Shown here piece by piece: positions 23,750 through 64,000 of a stretch of DNA of 64,000 bases (positions within the stretch are counted from its first letter, which is position 1; every line of letters starts with the position of its first letter). Source of the DNA: Eledone cirrhosa (taxonomy: Eukaryota; Mollusca; Cephalopoda; Octopoda; Eledonidae); contig OZ024759.1 of the NCBI GenBank assembly GCA_964016885.1, positions 27,330,418-27,394,417 of the forward strand, read 5' to 3'. Under the pieces are notes generated by a model. The model was not told the origin of the DNA. It did no database searches and saw only the letters and a program-made list of their open reading frames with translations. The position numbers and the translations under genes are program-made.

Positions 23750-24300
23750 TCTGGTGTAGTCCTAGATACACTATGCCTTGAAGTGTTATTTCTCGGAGAG
23801 ACCCTCGGCGTTGATGAAGTCAAACTGACCAGTCTGTTCTGGGCGAATTTCGAGCCAGAGACTATGGATAACTTCCAGTGTCCGTGCATTGCTGACTTGT
23901 GGAGTTAGGTCGAACAGCTGTTGTCGCGTGTAGAACGGATCCGGCTATCGACCAAGTCCATAGAGAGGATCGCCCCGTCGCCTTCTTTTGGCTGGGAAGG
24001 GCAGGCAGTTTTCCTCTGTCTGGTGGCGGTAATGAAGGAGGTTGTGTGGTGGACTAAGTTGAAAGGACATAAGACAGATACTTTTCTCTTCGGCCAATGC
24101 CTCATCAATTTTTTCAAGTTTCACTTGCAAAGGAAGGTGAGGGTGAAGAGAGAAGGGCTGCCCCCGGTACATTTGCTAAAGGTGGGCGAATGTGACCAGA
24201 ATGACCCGTGTACATGGGCCTATTCTGATCATGCACCTGCAGGCTGCAATACACCACCAAGTGCGACAATCGGGGTCACATCACATCTTCGAGGTTAGCT
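23750..24300 (+). pseudogene. Decayed retroelement ORF, family not identified
   Basis: Relatively GC-rich, with an open frame from 23921 to 24298 carrying SRVERIRLSTKSIERI, VVWWTKLKGHKTDTF and FGQCLINFFKFHLQRKVRV. The preceding 160 bp read on with stops. A related stretch at about 61770 (EWACSEHVPV followed by PERVTVAF) lies just before a retroelement 3' end with an AATAAAGAAA tail, so I infer a repeated non-LTR-type element. It has no recognised catalytic motif. Confidence 0.45.
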
Positions 24301-24954
24301 AAATACTTTGAGGCAAGCCAACTCACTCGCAGCATTGCCATGGGTGATGGCCAGGTTCTTCTAAGACAGTAGAGGGTGGTTTGCAGATCTACATATAATG
24401 AAAGGCACTCCAGTTATGACCAACCCATATAATTTTAAATTATAATGTATCTAGGCGTATACTATCTTAATTACCCTTCCTTTTCAACAGTGTAGAGTGT
24501 GGCTTCAGTGACATTTCGCTACTATTTCAAGCGGTTCATATAGAGATTTATAGGAGTTGTCTCCCTCGACAATATCCTTATACTTGTTCTTTGCGTTTCT
24601 TTAAGGAAAAATAAATATAATTGACTCGGTTCTGCATTATTATTTATTTTATTGAGCCTAGAAGAATAATAGAAAGCTTTAACCCTAGTGGAATTTTAGT
24701 TTAGAATGTAAACGTACGAAACTAAATAGTGCAAATCATTTTGCCCGGTGCGGTACTCCTATTCTTCTAATGTAAACTTTAATATTAACAAAATGGTAGA
24801 TACTTTTGTTGTTGTTGTTTTATTTTCATCAAGAAAATTTCTATTATTCTTTTAATAACAAATTATATTTAACATTAAAACAAAATAATTTATCGTTAGA
24901 GAACAAAAAAGAAAAGAAACAAAATAATATTTTTTTGAAAATACGAAACTTCTC

Positions 24955-24966
24955 TAACCGGAAGTT
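24955..24966 (+). promoter_or_regulatory. ETS-type motif upstream of PSMD8
   Basis: CTAACCGGAAGT lies about 45 bp before the PSMD8 start codon. CCGGAAGT is the classical ETS/GABP core found at housekeeping promoters. The same 12 bases occur at 48819. Function is inferred from motif and position only. Confidence 0.35.
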
Positions 24967-25006
24967 AGTATTTTCTGCTGTGTCACAATTAGAAAAGAAA
25001 TCAACC

Positions 25007-25810
25007 ATGGTGACTCTTAAAGATATTGTGACTATGTATCAAAATTTAAAAAGGGAATGGGACAAAAAACCTCCCAATTTAGATAAGTGTGAAGAGCTAT
25101 TATCTAAATTAAAGATCGCTCTGACGAGTGTGACATTTTTACCGACGGACGAAGCTGAAGGTTCCAAACAAGAGCTTTTAGTGGCACGAGATATACTGGA
25201 AATTGGAGCCCAATGGTGCATCGACAAGAAAGATACTGTAGCATTTCAACGTTACATGGCCCAGTTAAAATGTTACTATATGGATTATAAAGATAACCTG
25301 CCAGACTCTAATTATAAATACCAATTGCTTGGCTTGAACTTATTATGTTTACTGTCGCAGAATCGTCTGGCCGAATTCCACACCGAATTGGAGCTTCTTC
25401 CAGTGAAGGACATCCAGAACAATGTCTACATTAAACATCCTGTCACTATTGAACAACACCTGATGGAAGGATGTTACAATAAGGTTTTCATCAGCAAGGA
25501 CTCCGTACCGGCCGAAACCTATACTTACTTCATGAATATCCTGCTAGATACCATTCGAGACGAAATAGCAGCTTGTATAGAGAAGGCCTACGATAAACTG
25601 AAGCTTGAAGAAACTGCCAGGATGCTGTTTTTCGACGAACATGTGTCCATCAATGCATATGCTTTAAAGAGAAAGTGGGTGTTGTCTGAAGACAATTACT
25701 TCAACTTCAGCAGCACTAACTCTCAGAAAGACACCGAAGATGTTGTACCAGCGTGGTTACTAGCTGAACAGACCATTAATTATGCGAAAGAGTTAGAAAT
25801 GATAGTTTAA
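25007..25810 (+). CDS. PSMD8: 26S proteasome non-ATPase regulatory subunit 8 (Rpn12), intronless
   Basis: Encodes 267 residues that match PSMD8/Rpn12, a lid subunit of the 19S regulatory particle of the 26S proteasome, acting in ubiquitin-dependent degradation in cytosol and nucleus. Diagnostic stretches are [11 protein letters not shown] (~65-75), [14 protein letters not shown] (~83-96), [13 protein letters not shown] [16 protein letters not shown] (~104-119), [47 protein letters not shown] and the conserved C-terminus KELEMIV. I chose the ATG at 25007 because its context is ACCATGG and homology starts soon after. The frame is open back to 24806, but that upstream stretch is low-complexity AT-rich and unlike the family. 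The whole gene lies in one exon with no stop or frameshift, although the vertebrate gene has many introns. It may be a functional retrocopy or a lineage intron loss. It is convergent with ERN1. Confidence 0.95.
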   Translation: MVTLKDIVTMYQNLKREWDKKPPNLDKCEELLSKLKIALTSVTFLPTDEAEGSKQELLVARDILEIGAQWCIDKKDTVAFQRYMAQLKCYYMDYKDNLPDSNYKYQLLGLNLLCLLSQNRLAEFHTELELLPVKDIQNNVYIKHPVTIEQHLMEGCYNKVFISKDSVPAETYTYFMNILLDTIRDEIAACIEKAYDKLKLEETARMLFFDEHVSINAYALKRKWVLSEDNYFNFSSTNSQKDTEDVVPAWLLAEQTINYAKELEMIV

Positions 25811-26263
25811 TCTACTTTATATATATATGTATCATGAGTAATCCTTAAGTTTTGACATCAAATCTAAGCAGGTAAAAGTAATAATAATAATAAGTGAGTC
25901 ATTTATTTTATTAGTGTCTGGAGAAAATATAGACACGACTTTTCAGAGGTGGGGGAAAAATACAGACTGAGGATTTGACTGAATCACACAGCAATGTAGA
26001 TTTATGATAACATTAATACAAATTTAAGTTGTTTTTTTTTTGTTGGGGGTAGGGGCCTCTCTCTCTCTAAGAAATATATCTTTCCTCCAATACTTCTGTT
26101 GTCTTTCTTCATTCTACCTCTTCTTTCCAGACTACTACATACAACAAAAACCCAGAATACTTAAATAATTAGACACATTATATATTTAGATCTATACAAA
26201 TAATTCTATCTCTTTCTATATATACACATTCGTTAAAAATGAAACAGTTTAAGTCCTCATCAA

Positions 26264-26302
<39 letters not shown>

Positions 26303-26630
26303 TTTGGCTGTTCAATTTCACTACACTTCGTTTAGAATTGATGTAAAACTAAACTTACAGATTACACAAATAATCTCCTTTCTTCGTTTTACCCTTATAA
26401 CACCATCATTCTTCATAACAAACAATTTACTCTGTTCAATATAAGACTAACTTCAAGAAATGGATAGAAATATAAAATATATAAATTCTTTCTCTTTGCA
26501 ATTTGGTTTTTATTGTTCTTGTGTGTGTGTTGTTTATTCAGGGTGGACCCTAAGTTACGCACCTAAACATAAAAACAATTTAATATACATGTACATTGTA
26601 TTATATTGAAATACACAAAGGTATTATTTT
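25811..26630. other. PSMD8 3' flank, no gene
   Basis: AT-rich non-coding sequence with (TAA)n at about 25879, a (TA)n tract at 26268-26299 and a TCTC tract at 26056. No obvious polyadenylation signal was pinned down. Confidence 0.6.
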
Positions 26631-26639
26631 CATGACCAT

Positions 26640-26850
26640 ATTTCTAATGAAATACACTCTTATTTCAATTTATGAGGGATTTACTAAAATTATTAATTAT
26701 TCCAATACTACAATAGCAACTTAATGTAAGGTTCTTATATAAAATTACGTTGTAAGATTTTAATTTAAAATGGAAACCTTTAAAATACATGGTTTTTATT
26801 TCATAGAACCAGAGCTGGCTTTGGCCGGGTTGGTAATTAAAGAGTTATGG
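26640..26850 (-). mobile_element. Degenerate MITE, TTAACCCTTTAGTTAC family
   Basis: Reverse-oriented relative of the element at 35806. It shares the GGAAACCTTTAAAAT, ATTTCATAGAACCAGAGC and ATAAAATTACGTTG-type segments. One end is eroded. Confidence 0.55.
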
Positions 26851-26989
26851 TACTGATTGAGTCCAATGATTGACATTTTGCGCGACTTAATGCCCCCACC
26901 CTGTATATTGTTCTTTATAAAGTTTCTGGCAAAATTTTATTGTAATTAGTATAAAGCAAGTAGAGTTTATATGAAGTATTATTGGACTT

Positions 26990-27190
26990 ACAATTGTCAT
27001 AATGTCGTGGGTTTCAATTCCTGGACTGGGTGGTGTTATTGAGAAAAACACTTTACTTTGCTTCAGTATATTCAGCTTTAAAAAAATGTGTACCAACAAT
27101 AACTGGGGGTTCAACCCTGCAATCGTCTGACGTCCTGTCATTTGAGGGAGTCTTGTACTCTCAGTCACTTCACACCAGGGGAACTGGCAT
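26990..27190. repeat. Degenerate tRNA-derived SINE body
   Basis: GTGGGTTTCAATTCCTGGACTGGGTG resembles the B-box region of the second SINE family (see 33987). It is followed by a GACTGAGAGTACAAGACT-type body in reverse complement, which recurs at 44393-44480. Confidence 0.5.
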
Positions 27191-28134
27191 GTTAATTTAG
27201 ATTGTGGGATATATGATAAAAGTTAGTGTTCGGAAAAGGTGTCTCTGTTTAATCTTCAACCAATTATGGCATAGTCCCTTAACTCTTGAAGAAGTTGTAG
27301 GGGTACCGTATTGGCATACGCTGTTTCTAGGGTATTTTTTTTTTTTAACACCTGGCAGAGCCCATCTCCAAGCCTGAATACAGCAAATTTCTTCCAGAGA
27401 AAGAGAGAGGATGGAACTGAGAAAAAGGAAAAATCGACCCCAGTACTAAACTGGTACTTTTTTTATTGACCTCGAGTGGATGAAAAGCAAAAAAAAAAAA
27501 AAACTGATTCAACAACAAATTATATTTAAAAATAGATTTTATTAAAATAGTGGTTCAAACCAATTTTACAGAAAGAATTGCTTACTGTCAAATAGGTTAA
27601 AAACAAAAGAAAGGAAAAATTCCTGAATTTTATAATTGTCATTTTTGAGAGCATTTTTGTGTGAGGAGGTTGGGAGGGATTTGGTCAAACAGAAAATGTT
27701 GACCAATTTAATGTTCAATTTTTATTCTCTAACAGTGCAGCTGCTATGCATAGAAATAAAAGTATCAAAATTTCTATGCTAAAAAAATAAGATTTCAGAT
27801 TTTAGCCGTATGCATAGCCATCTCGACAGTTATGAATATTTTGGAGATTTAGGTGCAAAATATGTTAAATGAGTGGATGAATATATATGTATATGAGACT
27901 GAAAAGTTTCCATTGATGGCCAAATGAGGGTTTATTTTTCAACGAAGAAGAGTTGAAATTAATGCATGCAGGATTTCACAGCCCTAGCATCACCCCTTCA
28001 TAATCAGCCGATGGACTTTTCAGCTTACCCTCATGTGTATATATATCTATGTGTGTGAGTGTGTTATCATTGTTTGCTGAAAAAGAAATCGGTTTGGAGT
28101 TGTGCCCATATCTTGTTGAAAGATAGGTAATAAA
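27191..28134. other. No recognisable gene
   Basis: AT-rich sequence with short simple repeats. A partial SINE-like stretch (CCCAGTACTAAACTGGTACTTT) is at 27437-27470. Nothing coding was recognised. Confidence 0.5.
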
Positions 28135-28648
28135 AGCTGACCTTGCACAATTACACCTTTCAAAGGCATTAACTCAGGACCACGACCTCTGGCGCTAAGC
28201 AGTTTTACGGAAGACCCGCTCTCTATTGTTCTTGGGATGAGGCTTAAACCTAGTAGGCAACATCTATCCCCTCCAGTGGTAACCATACCTCCCCCAAGCC
28301 CCTCCACCCTCCGTAGTCCCAAGACAAAAGTACCCAGTCCACACGTACGTGATCGTGTAGGTGTCACAACAAAAAGCACCCAGCACACTGTAAATGTGGT
28401 TGGTGTTAGGAAGGGCATCCAGCCGTAGAAAACCACCCCACGCTGTAAAGAGGACATATAAAAACACGGCCAAAAGTACCCAACTCGCACTGTAAATGTG
28501 GTTGACGTTAGGAAAGGCATCCAGCCAGAAACTCCAATATGAGCAAGACATGGTCACCCGACCCAACTTGCCTCTAAATGGGACAAACCCGTCTAACCCT
28601 TGCTAGCGTGGAAGATAGCCGTTCATTGACAATGATGATGATGATATA
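28135..28648 (+). mobile_element. 3' end of an RTE-like LINE
   Basis: Starts with the last codons of the LINE ORF (DLAQLHLSKALTQDHDLWR-like with breaks). It continues through the 3' UTR hallmark GGTTGGTGTTAGGAAGGGCA, present twice, and ends in a (GATGAT)n tail. It matches the better copy at 39159-40113. Confidence 0.7.
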
Positions 28649-28879
28649 TACTTATAGAGTAAAATAACAGGAGGCTGGACATTGTGCAATGACTAATTCT
28701 ACCCAATGCTGAACTGCCAAACTTAAATATACAAATATATACTCTTTTACCTGTTCCAGCCATGCTGGGGCACCACCCTTGGATATATATATATATAAGT
28801 TATCGATACATATCAAATGTAACGATCGTGTTTCTCAATAAAAAAGCTCCTTTCTTCTTTATATATCTTATACACACAC

Positions 28880-28919
<40 letters not shown>

Positions 28920-29796
28920 AGCAAAGAATATACATACACAAACACACATGTTAGTCTCTGACAACTAAATTCCATTCACAGATAGCTGGTTTACCTGAGA
29001 CTATCAAAGATACTTGCTGAAGCTGCCATGCAACTAGAAATGAACCCAGAACTATGGTTATGAAACAAATTCCTTTACCACACAGCACAATGAAGCCAGT
29101 GGTGCATCTGGTTTTATTTTAGACCATCACTTGTTTGATCTGTTAAAAAAAAAACTGGAAATTCTTTAAACAATTCAGAACGACGACATATTCCTCACAC
29201 TTTAAGGTATGATAAACCGAACCATTTGTACAAAACATTAATGATGATAGTGGGGAAATTATAGTATTTAAATGACTGTGTTTCTGAACAATGTAGAGTC
29301 CCAAAACTACTGAGAGAATCGTAGGGGTGCTTTATTATTTGTACAAATATTAATGATGGGGAAGGGAGGGGGGTAGTATTAAAATGAGTGGGTTTCTGGA
29401 GGAGAGGGGTGGAATGTTTCGTGTGATTTATTTTACGCATTATCATTTTTTTACATGTAACACAGACATCTCAATATGTTACATGAATCACAGGTACCTC
29501 TGTATGTTACTTGTATCACAGGTACCTCTGTATGTTACTTGTATCACAGGTACCTCAGTATGTTACAGGTATACAGACACCTCAGTCTTTACATGTATCA
29601 TATAAACTTCTATTAAAATTCATCTCTTCTACTTTTTCCTTTCTCTTTCATTCAACACAAATAATGAAAATGAAAATATAAATTTTATAGAAAATGATAA
29701 TATTTTCAAAGATAAGCAAAAAATATTTTTAAAAAACAGAGAGAAAAAAAGCATCAGTAGCTAAATATTAAGGCTTTGCAAAGAGAAATTGGTAGA

Positions 29797-30202
29797 GTGG
29801 TTAATATAATGTAGTGGTAGAGTGGTTGACATAATGTAGTGTAGAGTGGTTGACATAAAGTAGTGGTAGAGTGGTTGACATTATGTAGTGTAGAGTGGTT
29901 AATATAATGTAGTGTAGAGTGGTTGACAATGTAGTGTAGAGTGGCTGACATAATGTAGTGGTAGAGTGGTTGACATAATGTAGTGGTAGAGTGGTTAATA
30001 TAATGTAGTGTAGAGTGATTGACATAATGTAGTGGTAGAGTGGTTGACATAATGTAGTGGTAGAGTGGTTGACATAATGTAGTGTAGAGTGATTGACATA
30101 ATGTAGTGGTAGAGTGGTTGACATAAAGTAGTGGTAGAGTGGTTGACATAATGTAGTGGTAGAGTGGTTGACATAATGTAGTGTAGAGTGGTTGACATAA
30201 TG
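29797..30202. repeat. 22-25-bp minisatellite
   Basis: About 17 copies of GTAGAGTGGTTGACATAATGTAGTG with a 2-3-bp length variant (with or without GTA). All frames over it are open repeats of HYVNHSTTTLC type, an artefact. Confidence 0.95.
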
Positions 30203-30994
30203 TTCTGCAGAACCCTAAAACTTCTCAATTGAAACTATGCTGAGTTTCACTTGATTTGCTCACAATAGAGAGAGAGATGGCAGGCAGTGACAGTGGGAGT
30301 TTGGTTCTTTTGTGTTCAGACCTGGTGTATATATGTGAATATAAGTTAGGATAAATAGTTTTCAAGACCAATACATGATCCACCAACTTCTGGACAAAGG
30401 TGGCTTTCAAATTGTTTATGGTGGATTTCGTAGAAGAGATAAGCGACTGTTTGCCAGTTTCCAGATCTCATTCACTGAGCAAGTGGAGTGGAACTCGTCA
30501 AATCAGACCAAAGAAACCATGTTTCCATTGAGCTTTTCATCGCTGAATACCCACCCTGTCCATGTGTGTATAATGCCTCCTTCTACAGCTGGATTGTTTG
30601 TTTGTTTGCTATTACAGTGAAGTGGTGTTGTGGTATGTTTATCACGTCAATACATTTGTCTCAACAAATACATTTAACTCAGATCCACTCTAAAACATTT
30701 CAGATGTAAATTTTTGTTTTTTTCAAATGAAACTAATTTAGAATGATTAAAAACTTAAATTATAATGAACAATTTATAGTAATTGAAATGAAAGAAATAA
30801 TTATACAAAATTTATATAACTAATAAATTTCAAATTGAATGGTAATTTAAAAAGGAAAAATTTGTTTTAAATAATATTTTAAATGAAAATGATATTGTAA
30901 AGGTAAAAATGTGATCAATCAGATATTCAACCATACACTTTGTTTATATTTTATATCACTTTTTAATTGATATAGCTTTCAATATAGTCTTACA

Positions 30995-31350
30995 TGTAGG
31001 GTCTTTGGAGTAATGTTACTCAATAAAGTGTGTAGCTCGGAGATCAGAGAGTCATTCCAGGTAGAGCCGCTACTTCTCCAAATTGAGAGACCACAGCTCT
31101 AATGTTATGGGTATGTGGTTAGAATGTCTCAGGAAAGAATTGTTGGACAGATTTTACAGGCAAAACCAACTGGCAAGAGACCCAGGGGTAGACTAAGAGC
31201 AAGATGGTTGGATAACATCCACGAGCTTGGCTGGTCACACTTAGGGATCCAGCCGGATCATTTGGAGACGGTTGCTTCTGACAGGACTTGCTTGAAAGGA
31301 GTGTTTGAGGACTCTGCCCCCACGAACCTCTCAGGAATAAGTGGGAGAAT
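30995..31350 (+). pseudogene. LINE RT C-terminal fragment (family with RRPRGRPRARWLDNI)
   Basis: Reads VRMSQERIVGQILQ, then KRPRGRLRARWLDNIHELGWS, then ASDRTCLKGVFEDSAP. Related pieces are at 47285, 49260, 50480 and 61260. This is the end of a non-LTR reverse transcriptase; only the tail remains. Confidence 0.75.
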
Positions 31351-32050
31351 AAGAAGAAGAAAAAGAAAATGCACTTATATCTTATATCTTTACCCATCAC
31401 CCTTAGGTTAGACAGCAAACACAACTTCACGCCAAGTCTTTGTTTCCTAATGGAGGTTTGTAGGTCTTCCTTGTCAATTCCGTGTCTCTTGCTATGGTAT
31501 CCTGAGCTTTCTAGTAGAGATCTCCAACAAGAGGTCTGAAACCATCTCCTATTTTACACAGAAGCAGTGACCAACAAACCTTGTATGACGTTCAGTCAGT
31601 CGTGCACATACTTTTGGGGATTTTTCCCCATATCTGATTAAGCATGAGATGAGACTGCCAAGGAATATTTTGAGCCTTTCTAAGGAGGGTAATTTAACCG
31701 CCATCTAAACAGCTCTGTAGACACACAAACCAACTAAAAGTGTATCCATGTAAACTAGAAGGCAGTTTAGGAATGTAACCATTCATAACATTATGTGTGG
31801 TGTGGTGTGGGTGTTCGTATATATACAACAACAAAGTTTTGGATAAAAAGCCCAATCTGATAACATCCCCCCACTCTGCTCTCAATCTACTCCTCTCCCA
31901 TTACAAATAAAAAAAAATATTCGGAAAGAAATATTAAAACATAAAGGAAGAATATTTCGATACAAAGATTCCTTCCCTTTCTTAATGATTCTATATACAT
32001 ACCATCGTTACCATCATTTTACATCTATTTTCCATGTTTGCATGGGTTAA

Positions 32051-32245
32051 CCCTTTAGCATTTAAACTGGCTGTATCCAGTCAGAATTCTCTCACCTCTT
32101 TCTGTTCAAACTGGCCATAACCGGCCACTCGTACTGGTGTTAAGGTATTGTTCTCAAAATAAATAATATCAAAATCTCATAGATACGGTATTATGTAAGA
32201 TAGAAAATATGATGTTGAATATAAACTAATTTAAATGCTAAAGGG
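32051..32245 (+). mobile_element. TTAA-flanked MITE (piggyBac-type ends)
   Basis: A 195-bp element with terminal inverted repeats CCCTTTAGCATTTAAA / TTTAAATGCTAAAGGG, flanked on both sides by TTAA (32047-32050 and 32246-32249). Precise TTAA targets are the signature of piggyBac-family transposition. The inside carries TTCAAACTGGCCATAACCGG, the segment that became a minisatellite in the copy at 51609. Confidence 0.88.
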
Positions 32246-32504
32246 TTAAATGGGTTGTCATGTTGTTCCGAGGCTAGACAAGTTAGATGACCAGATCTCG
32301 CTCATACGGTGCATTTTATTGTCACAGGTAGGGCCAGATTTATTAGGGAGTTGATGCCCTGGGCACCCCTTGTCAAATAGGGATCCCTTAAAGACCAGCC
32401 ATGTCTATATTTCTATATTAAATATTTATACTCTACTATGTATAGAGTACCTTACTTACTGTGGTTACCCCCAATTGAACCCAGGATAAACACATATCTA
32501 TCTA

Positions 32505-32539
<35 letters not shown>

Positions 32540-32654
32540 TCATACCTGTGCTGTGAATACACAGCTTAAATAGTAATTTCTTTTGTTGCTGATGTCATCT
32601 TTCTTCTAAAGATATTTCTGTTTTGATAAACCAGATAAAATTTATCTACCACTT

Positions 32655-32848
32655 TACAGGGTGGACTGGGTGCTTTTTATCTTGGCACCAACACTACCGC
32701 ATGACAGGGTGTACTGTGTGCATTTTATCATGGCACCAACACTGCCACAACCACATGACAGAGTTGACGGTACATTTTATCATGACACCATCACATGACA
32801 GGGTGGACTGGGTGCATTTTATCATGGCACCAGCACTACTGTTTGACC
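32655..32848. repeat. Short tandem repeat related to the LINE 3' UTR
   Basis: Four imperfect copies of GGGTGGACTGGGTGCATTTTATCATGGCACCA-type units of 45-60 bp. They are a reverse-oriented relative of the 60-bp element expanded at 40551. Confidence 0.7.
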
Positions 32849-33355
32849 TGATCAATTCTGGGTCTCCTTCATTGGATATAATTGAAGGAGAAGTGTGCAG
32901 TGACAGGGATTTGTGCCAGTTGGTTTCACCTGAGAGGACTCTTTAGTGGTGTCTAAGACATGACATCATCCCTAGTTCCAGTACCACAATAAAATACTCA
33001 GTAGAAGACAGGGACATATATGGGAGATGCAGGCCCCTAGTTTGTCTGAACACTTGGTAGACTGTGAGAGCATATAAAAGTAAAGCTGTGAGCTCCAGCC
33101 TGTTGGAGAAGTCAGTAGTTCAACTTGAATACTAGCTTAGTCCTGTGACAACCGATCCAACCCATGCTAGCAGTGAAGACAGAGGTTAGATGATGATGAT
33201 GATGATAATATTATATATACATATATCATGTGTATCATATAAACTATATATTACGTATTTATATTTTGAGATATGAGATCACAGAATTTTTATAAGTTAA
33301 ATATGTCTACGCAAATGTGTGTGTGAGTGAAATATGTCAGTATGTATGTGTACAT

Positions 33356-62328
<28,973 letters not shown>

Positions 62329-62514
62329 TAGATAAAGAGTTAAACTGTCAACCAGTACTCACCTACCCACTAGCCAAAACAACCACTAAATTTGTATATA
62401 CACATCTTTAAGAGCTTTTATAATTTTATAACCTTTTAAATATTTTTTATGTGTACCCTTTATAAGTATAGATGTGCTTGTGTTTGTGTGTGTATATATA
62501 TATATATACATATA

Positions 62515-62621
62515 GTTATGTAATAAACAACATAAGATAATTATTTCATTTACCAAAGGTTTCGTGAAGGCAGACGAGCCTGGTAAATGAAATAATTATC
62601 TTATGTTGTTTATTACATAAC
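62515..62621. repeat. Perfect 41-bp inverted repeat upstream of ERN1
   Basis: GTTATGTAATAAACAACATA ... TTACCA at 62515-62555 and its exact complement at 62581-62621, with a 25-bp loop. It lies about 190 bp before the ERN1 start codon. Probably a small foldback element. Confidence 0.88.
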
Positions 62622-62699
62622 TAAAAAGCTCTGTAGCCTACATAGAGCACTCTCTTTTCCTTTACCTTTCCTACGGAAACACTTCATATATATCATCAT

Positions 62700-63060
62700 T
62701 TTATGTCTGCTTTTCCTTGCTTGCAAGGGTTGGACAGGTCCTATTCAGCACAGCATCTCTCCACTTGTCACGGTCCTTCATCATCTCCTCGGTGAGTTTC
62801 AACGATCTGAGGTCTGCTCTCACCACCTCCGCCCATGTTTTTTGTGGTCTACCTCTACTGCGTCTTCCCTCCACTGGGACTTCCTGGCACTTCTTCACCC
62901 AGCAGTCATCCTTCATGTGCATCACATGCTCATACCATCTCAGCATTCTCTCCTGCACACCACAACTTATCCCTCTTATACCCAGTTTCTTTCTCAACTT
63001 GTCTATGCTTGGTCGTTCACGCACATTGACATTGCACATCCAACGGACCATACTTGCTTT
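62700..63060 (-). pseudogene. RTE-like LINE ORF fragment
   Basis: MVRWMCNVNVRERPSIDKL, RMLRWYEHVMHMKDDCWV and RRSRGRPQKTWAEVVRADL, homologous to the C-terminal half at 39480-39813. Open over 116 codons, so relatively young, but lacks the RT core. Confidence 0.85.
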
Positions 63061-63455
63061 TTAAGTGAGGAAAGGCTTTGCACTGGGCCAATCTCACTCT
63101 CTGAACTTCAAATGCATTTGCCCAAAAAGTAGAACTGGTCTACATCATTGGATGTAAACGAAGACACAGGTTTTATATCAGAGAGACCTTCTCCTAGAGA
63201 GATGTCTTAATGAAAACTAGGGGTCTCTCTCTCAACAAAAACAAGAAATCTTTATTGGATAACAGTGGACTCTCCTGAGTTCCTCCGGCCTTTGACGGGT
63301 TTTGTTTTTCATACCGTAGGGTGTCCAAAACCACCCTCCTCACCAAGCAAGCTTGGTGGGGTTGCTGGTTTAGTCGCTGATGACCTGACCATGCACAGGT
63401 TGTACTGGGTTAATGAAGAGCCACCTGACACATATATATATATATACACACACAC

Positions 63456-63612
63456 ATTGAAAATAAGACCAAAGACTTAATTATATCATATTTTAATTAA
63501 CGCATGTTTCTTCCATCTCATAGGACATATAGATAATTAATTGTATGAGCAAATGATTGGATTCATCAGAATTAATTTTAAAAAAAATAGTCTGTGGTCT
63601 TATTTTCAATGT
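63456..63612. mobile_element. Small MITE with 22-bp inverted ends
   Basis: ATTGAAAATAAGACCAAAGA and its near-complement TCTGTGGTCTTATTTTCAAT bound a 157-bp AT-rich body. Confidence 0.72.
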
Positions 63613-64000
63613 AATATTTGTTCTATGATTTTACTTAAATGTCTAAAATAAGGATTTCATGCAAGTATAATTGTATGTAGCCTTCTGACTGGTTTACTGT
63701 AATAAATCTCATATTTTGAGCTGTAATAACTTCTTCACCTATCTTTATCTGTTTACTTATTTCAAAACGATTTATTCTAAATATATATAACCATTTGTTC
63801 CAGGAAAAAAACACCAATACGGTTTCTAAACCAACTGAAGCTGCTGGTGCTAACAAAATAAGATGAACTTCTATCTAGCAAGTCGCTTCCTTCTAAAAAT
63901 ATCTTCAAGGCGAGGAGTATAAAAAGCAAGACAGATAATAGAAGAAAAGGAAGTCTTACAGGGTCTTACTTCCTGTTTATCATATCATCTCCTTCTCTGG
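63613..64000. other. No recognisable gene; possible ERN1 upstream region
   Basis: A minus-strand stretch at 63880-63940 would read LLLSVLLFILLAL, hydrophobic like a signal peptide, but it has no start codon in frame and no clear donor. I therefore prefer 62242-62328 as the first exon. Confidence 0.4.

Noticed and set aside
24806..25006. 67-residue N-terminal extension of PSMD8
   Set aside because: In frame and open, but Asn/Lys/Phe-rich, AT-rich and unlike the family; the ATG at 25007 has a much better context.
29754..30228. Frames encoding HYVNHSTTTLC repeats
   Set aside because: Artefact of the 22-25-bp minisatellite; frames change with each length variant.
63635..63940. Hydrophobic minus-strand stretch as ERN1 first exon
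   Set aside because: No in-frame start codon and no convincing donor; the exon at 62242-62328 satisfies start, donor and phase.

Overview
The window looks like nuclear DNA of a coleoid cephalopod, most likely an Octopus species. It is AT-rich and gene-poor, with long introns full of tRNA-derived SINEs, RTE-like LINE fragments ending in (GAT)n tails, foldback elements and minisatellites. The two cellular genes are clear animal orthologues. The assignment to octopus is inferred from repeat style and protein similarity; no search was run.

Layout. 1-15979 is a head-to-tail array of a 4.55-kb unit: three full copies and one truncated copy. Each unit is bounded by inverted terminal repeats that contain tRNA-like modules. 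15980-18850 is a 46-bp satellite that switches orientation twice and encloses two blocks of TCTC-rich simple repeat. 19931-22290 is a decayed Helitron (Rep/helicase) interrupted by SINEs. 23750-24300 is a decayed retroelement ORF. 25007-25810 (+) is an intact, intronless PSMD8 (26S proteasome Rpn12). 25811-33355 holds only repeats.

From 62328 down to 33356, on the minus strand, lies a complete IRE1/ERN1 gene, the ER unfolded-protein sensor kinase/RNase. I reconstructed it as 22 coding exons, all with GT-AG introns and consistent phases. Together they total 2691 nt, or 896 codons plus a stop. The protein has a signal peptide, luminal sensor, one membrane span, kinase (GHGSEG, VAVK, HRDIKPQN, DFG) and KEN-type RNase with the catalytic Tyr and His. 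PSMD8 and ERN1 are convergent. Both belong to protein quality control, but the linkage is probably incidental.

The ERN1 introns record mobile-element activity: an hAT-type MITE with a perfect 8-bp target duplication, TTAA-flanked (piggyBac-type) MITEs, several foldback elements with arms of 40-120 bp, about 15 SINE pieces all in the ERN1 sense orientation, and minisatellites that appear to have grown from pieces of these elements or from a splice-acceptor segment.

The most unusual item is the 4.55-kb tandem array with its tRNA-like terminal inverted repeats. I cannot assign it to a named transposon class.
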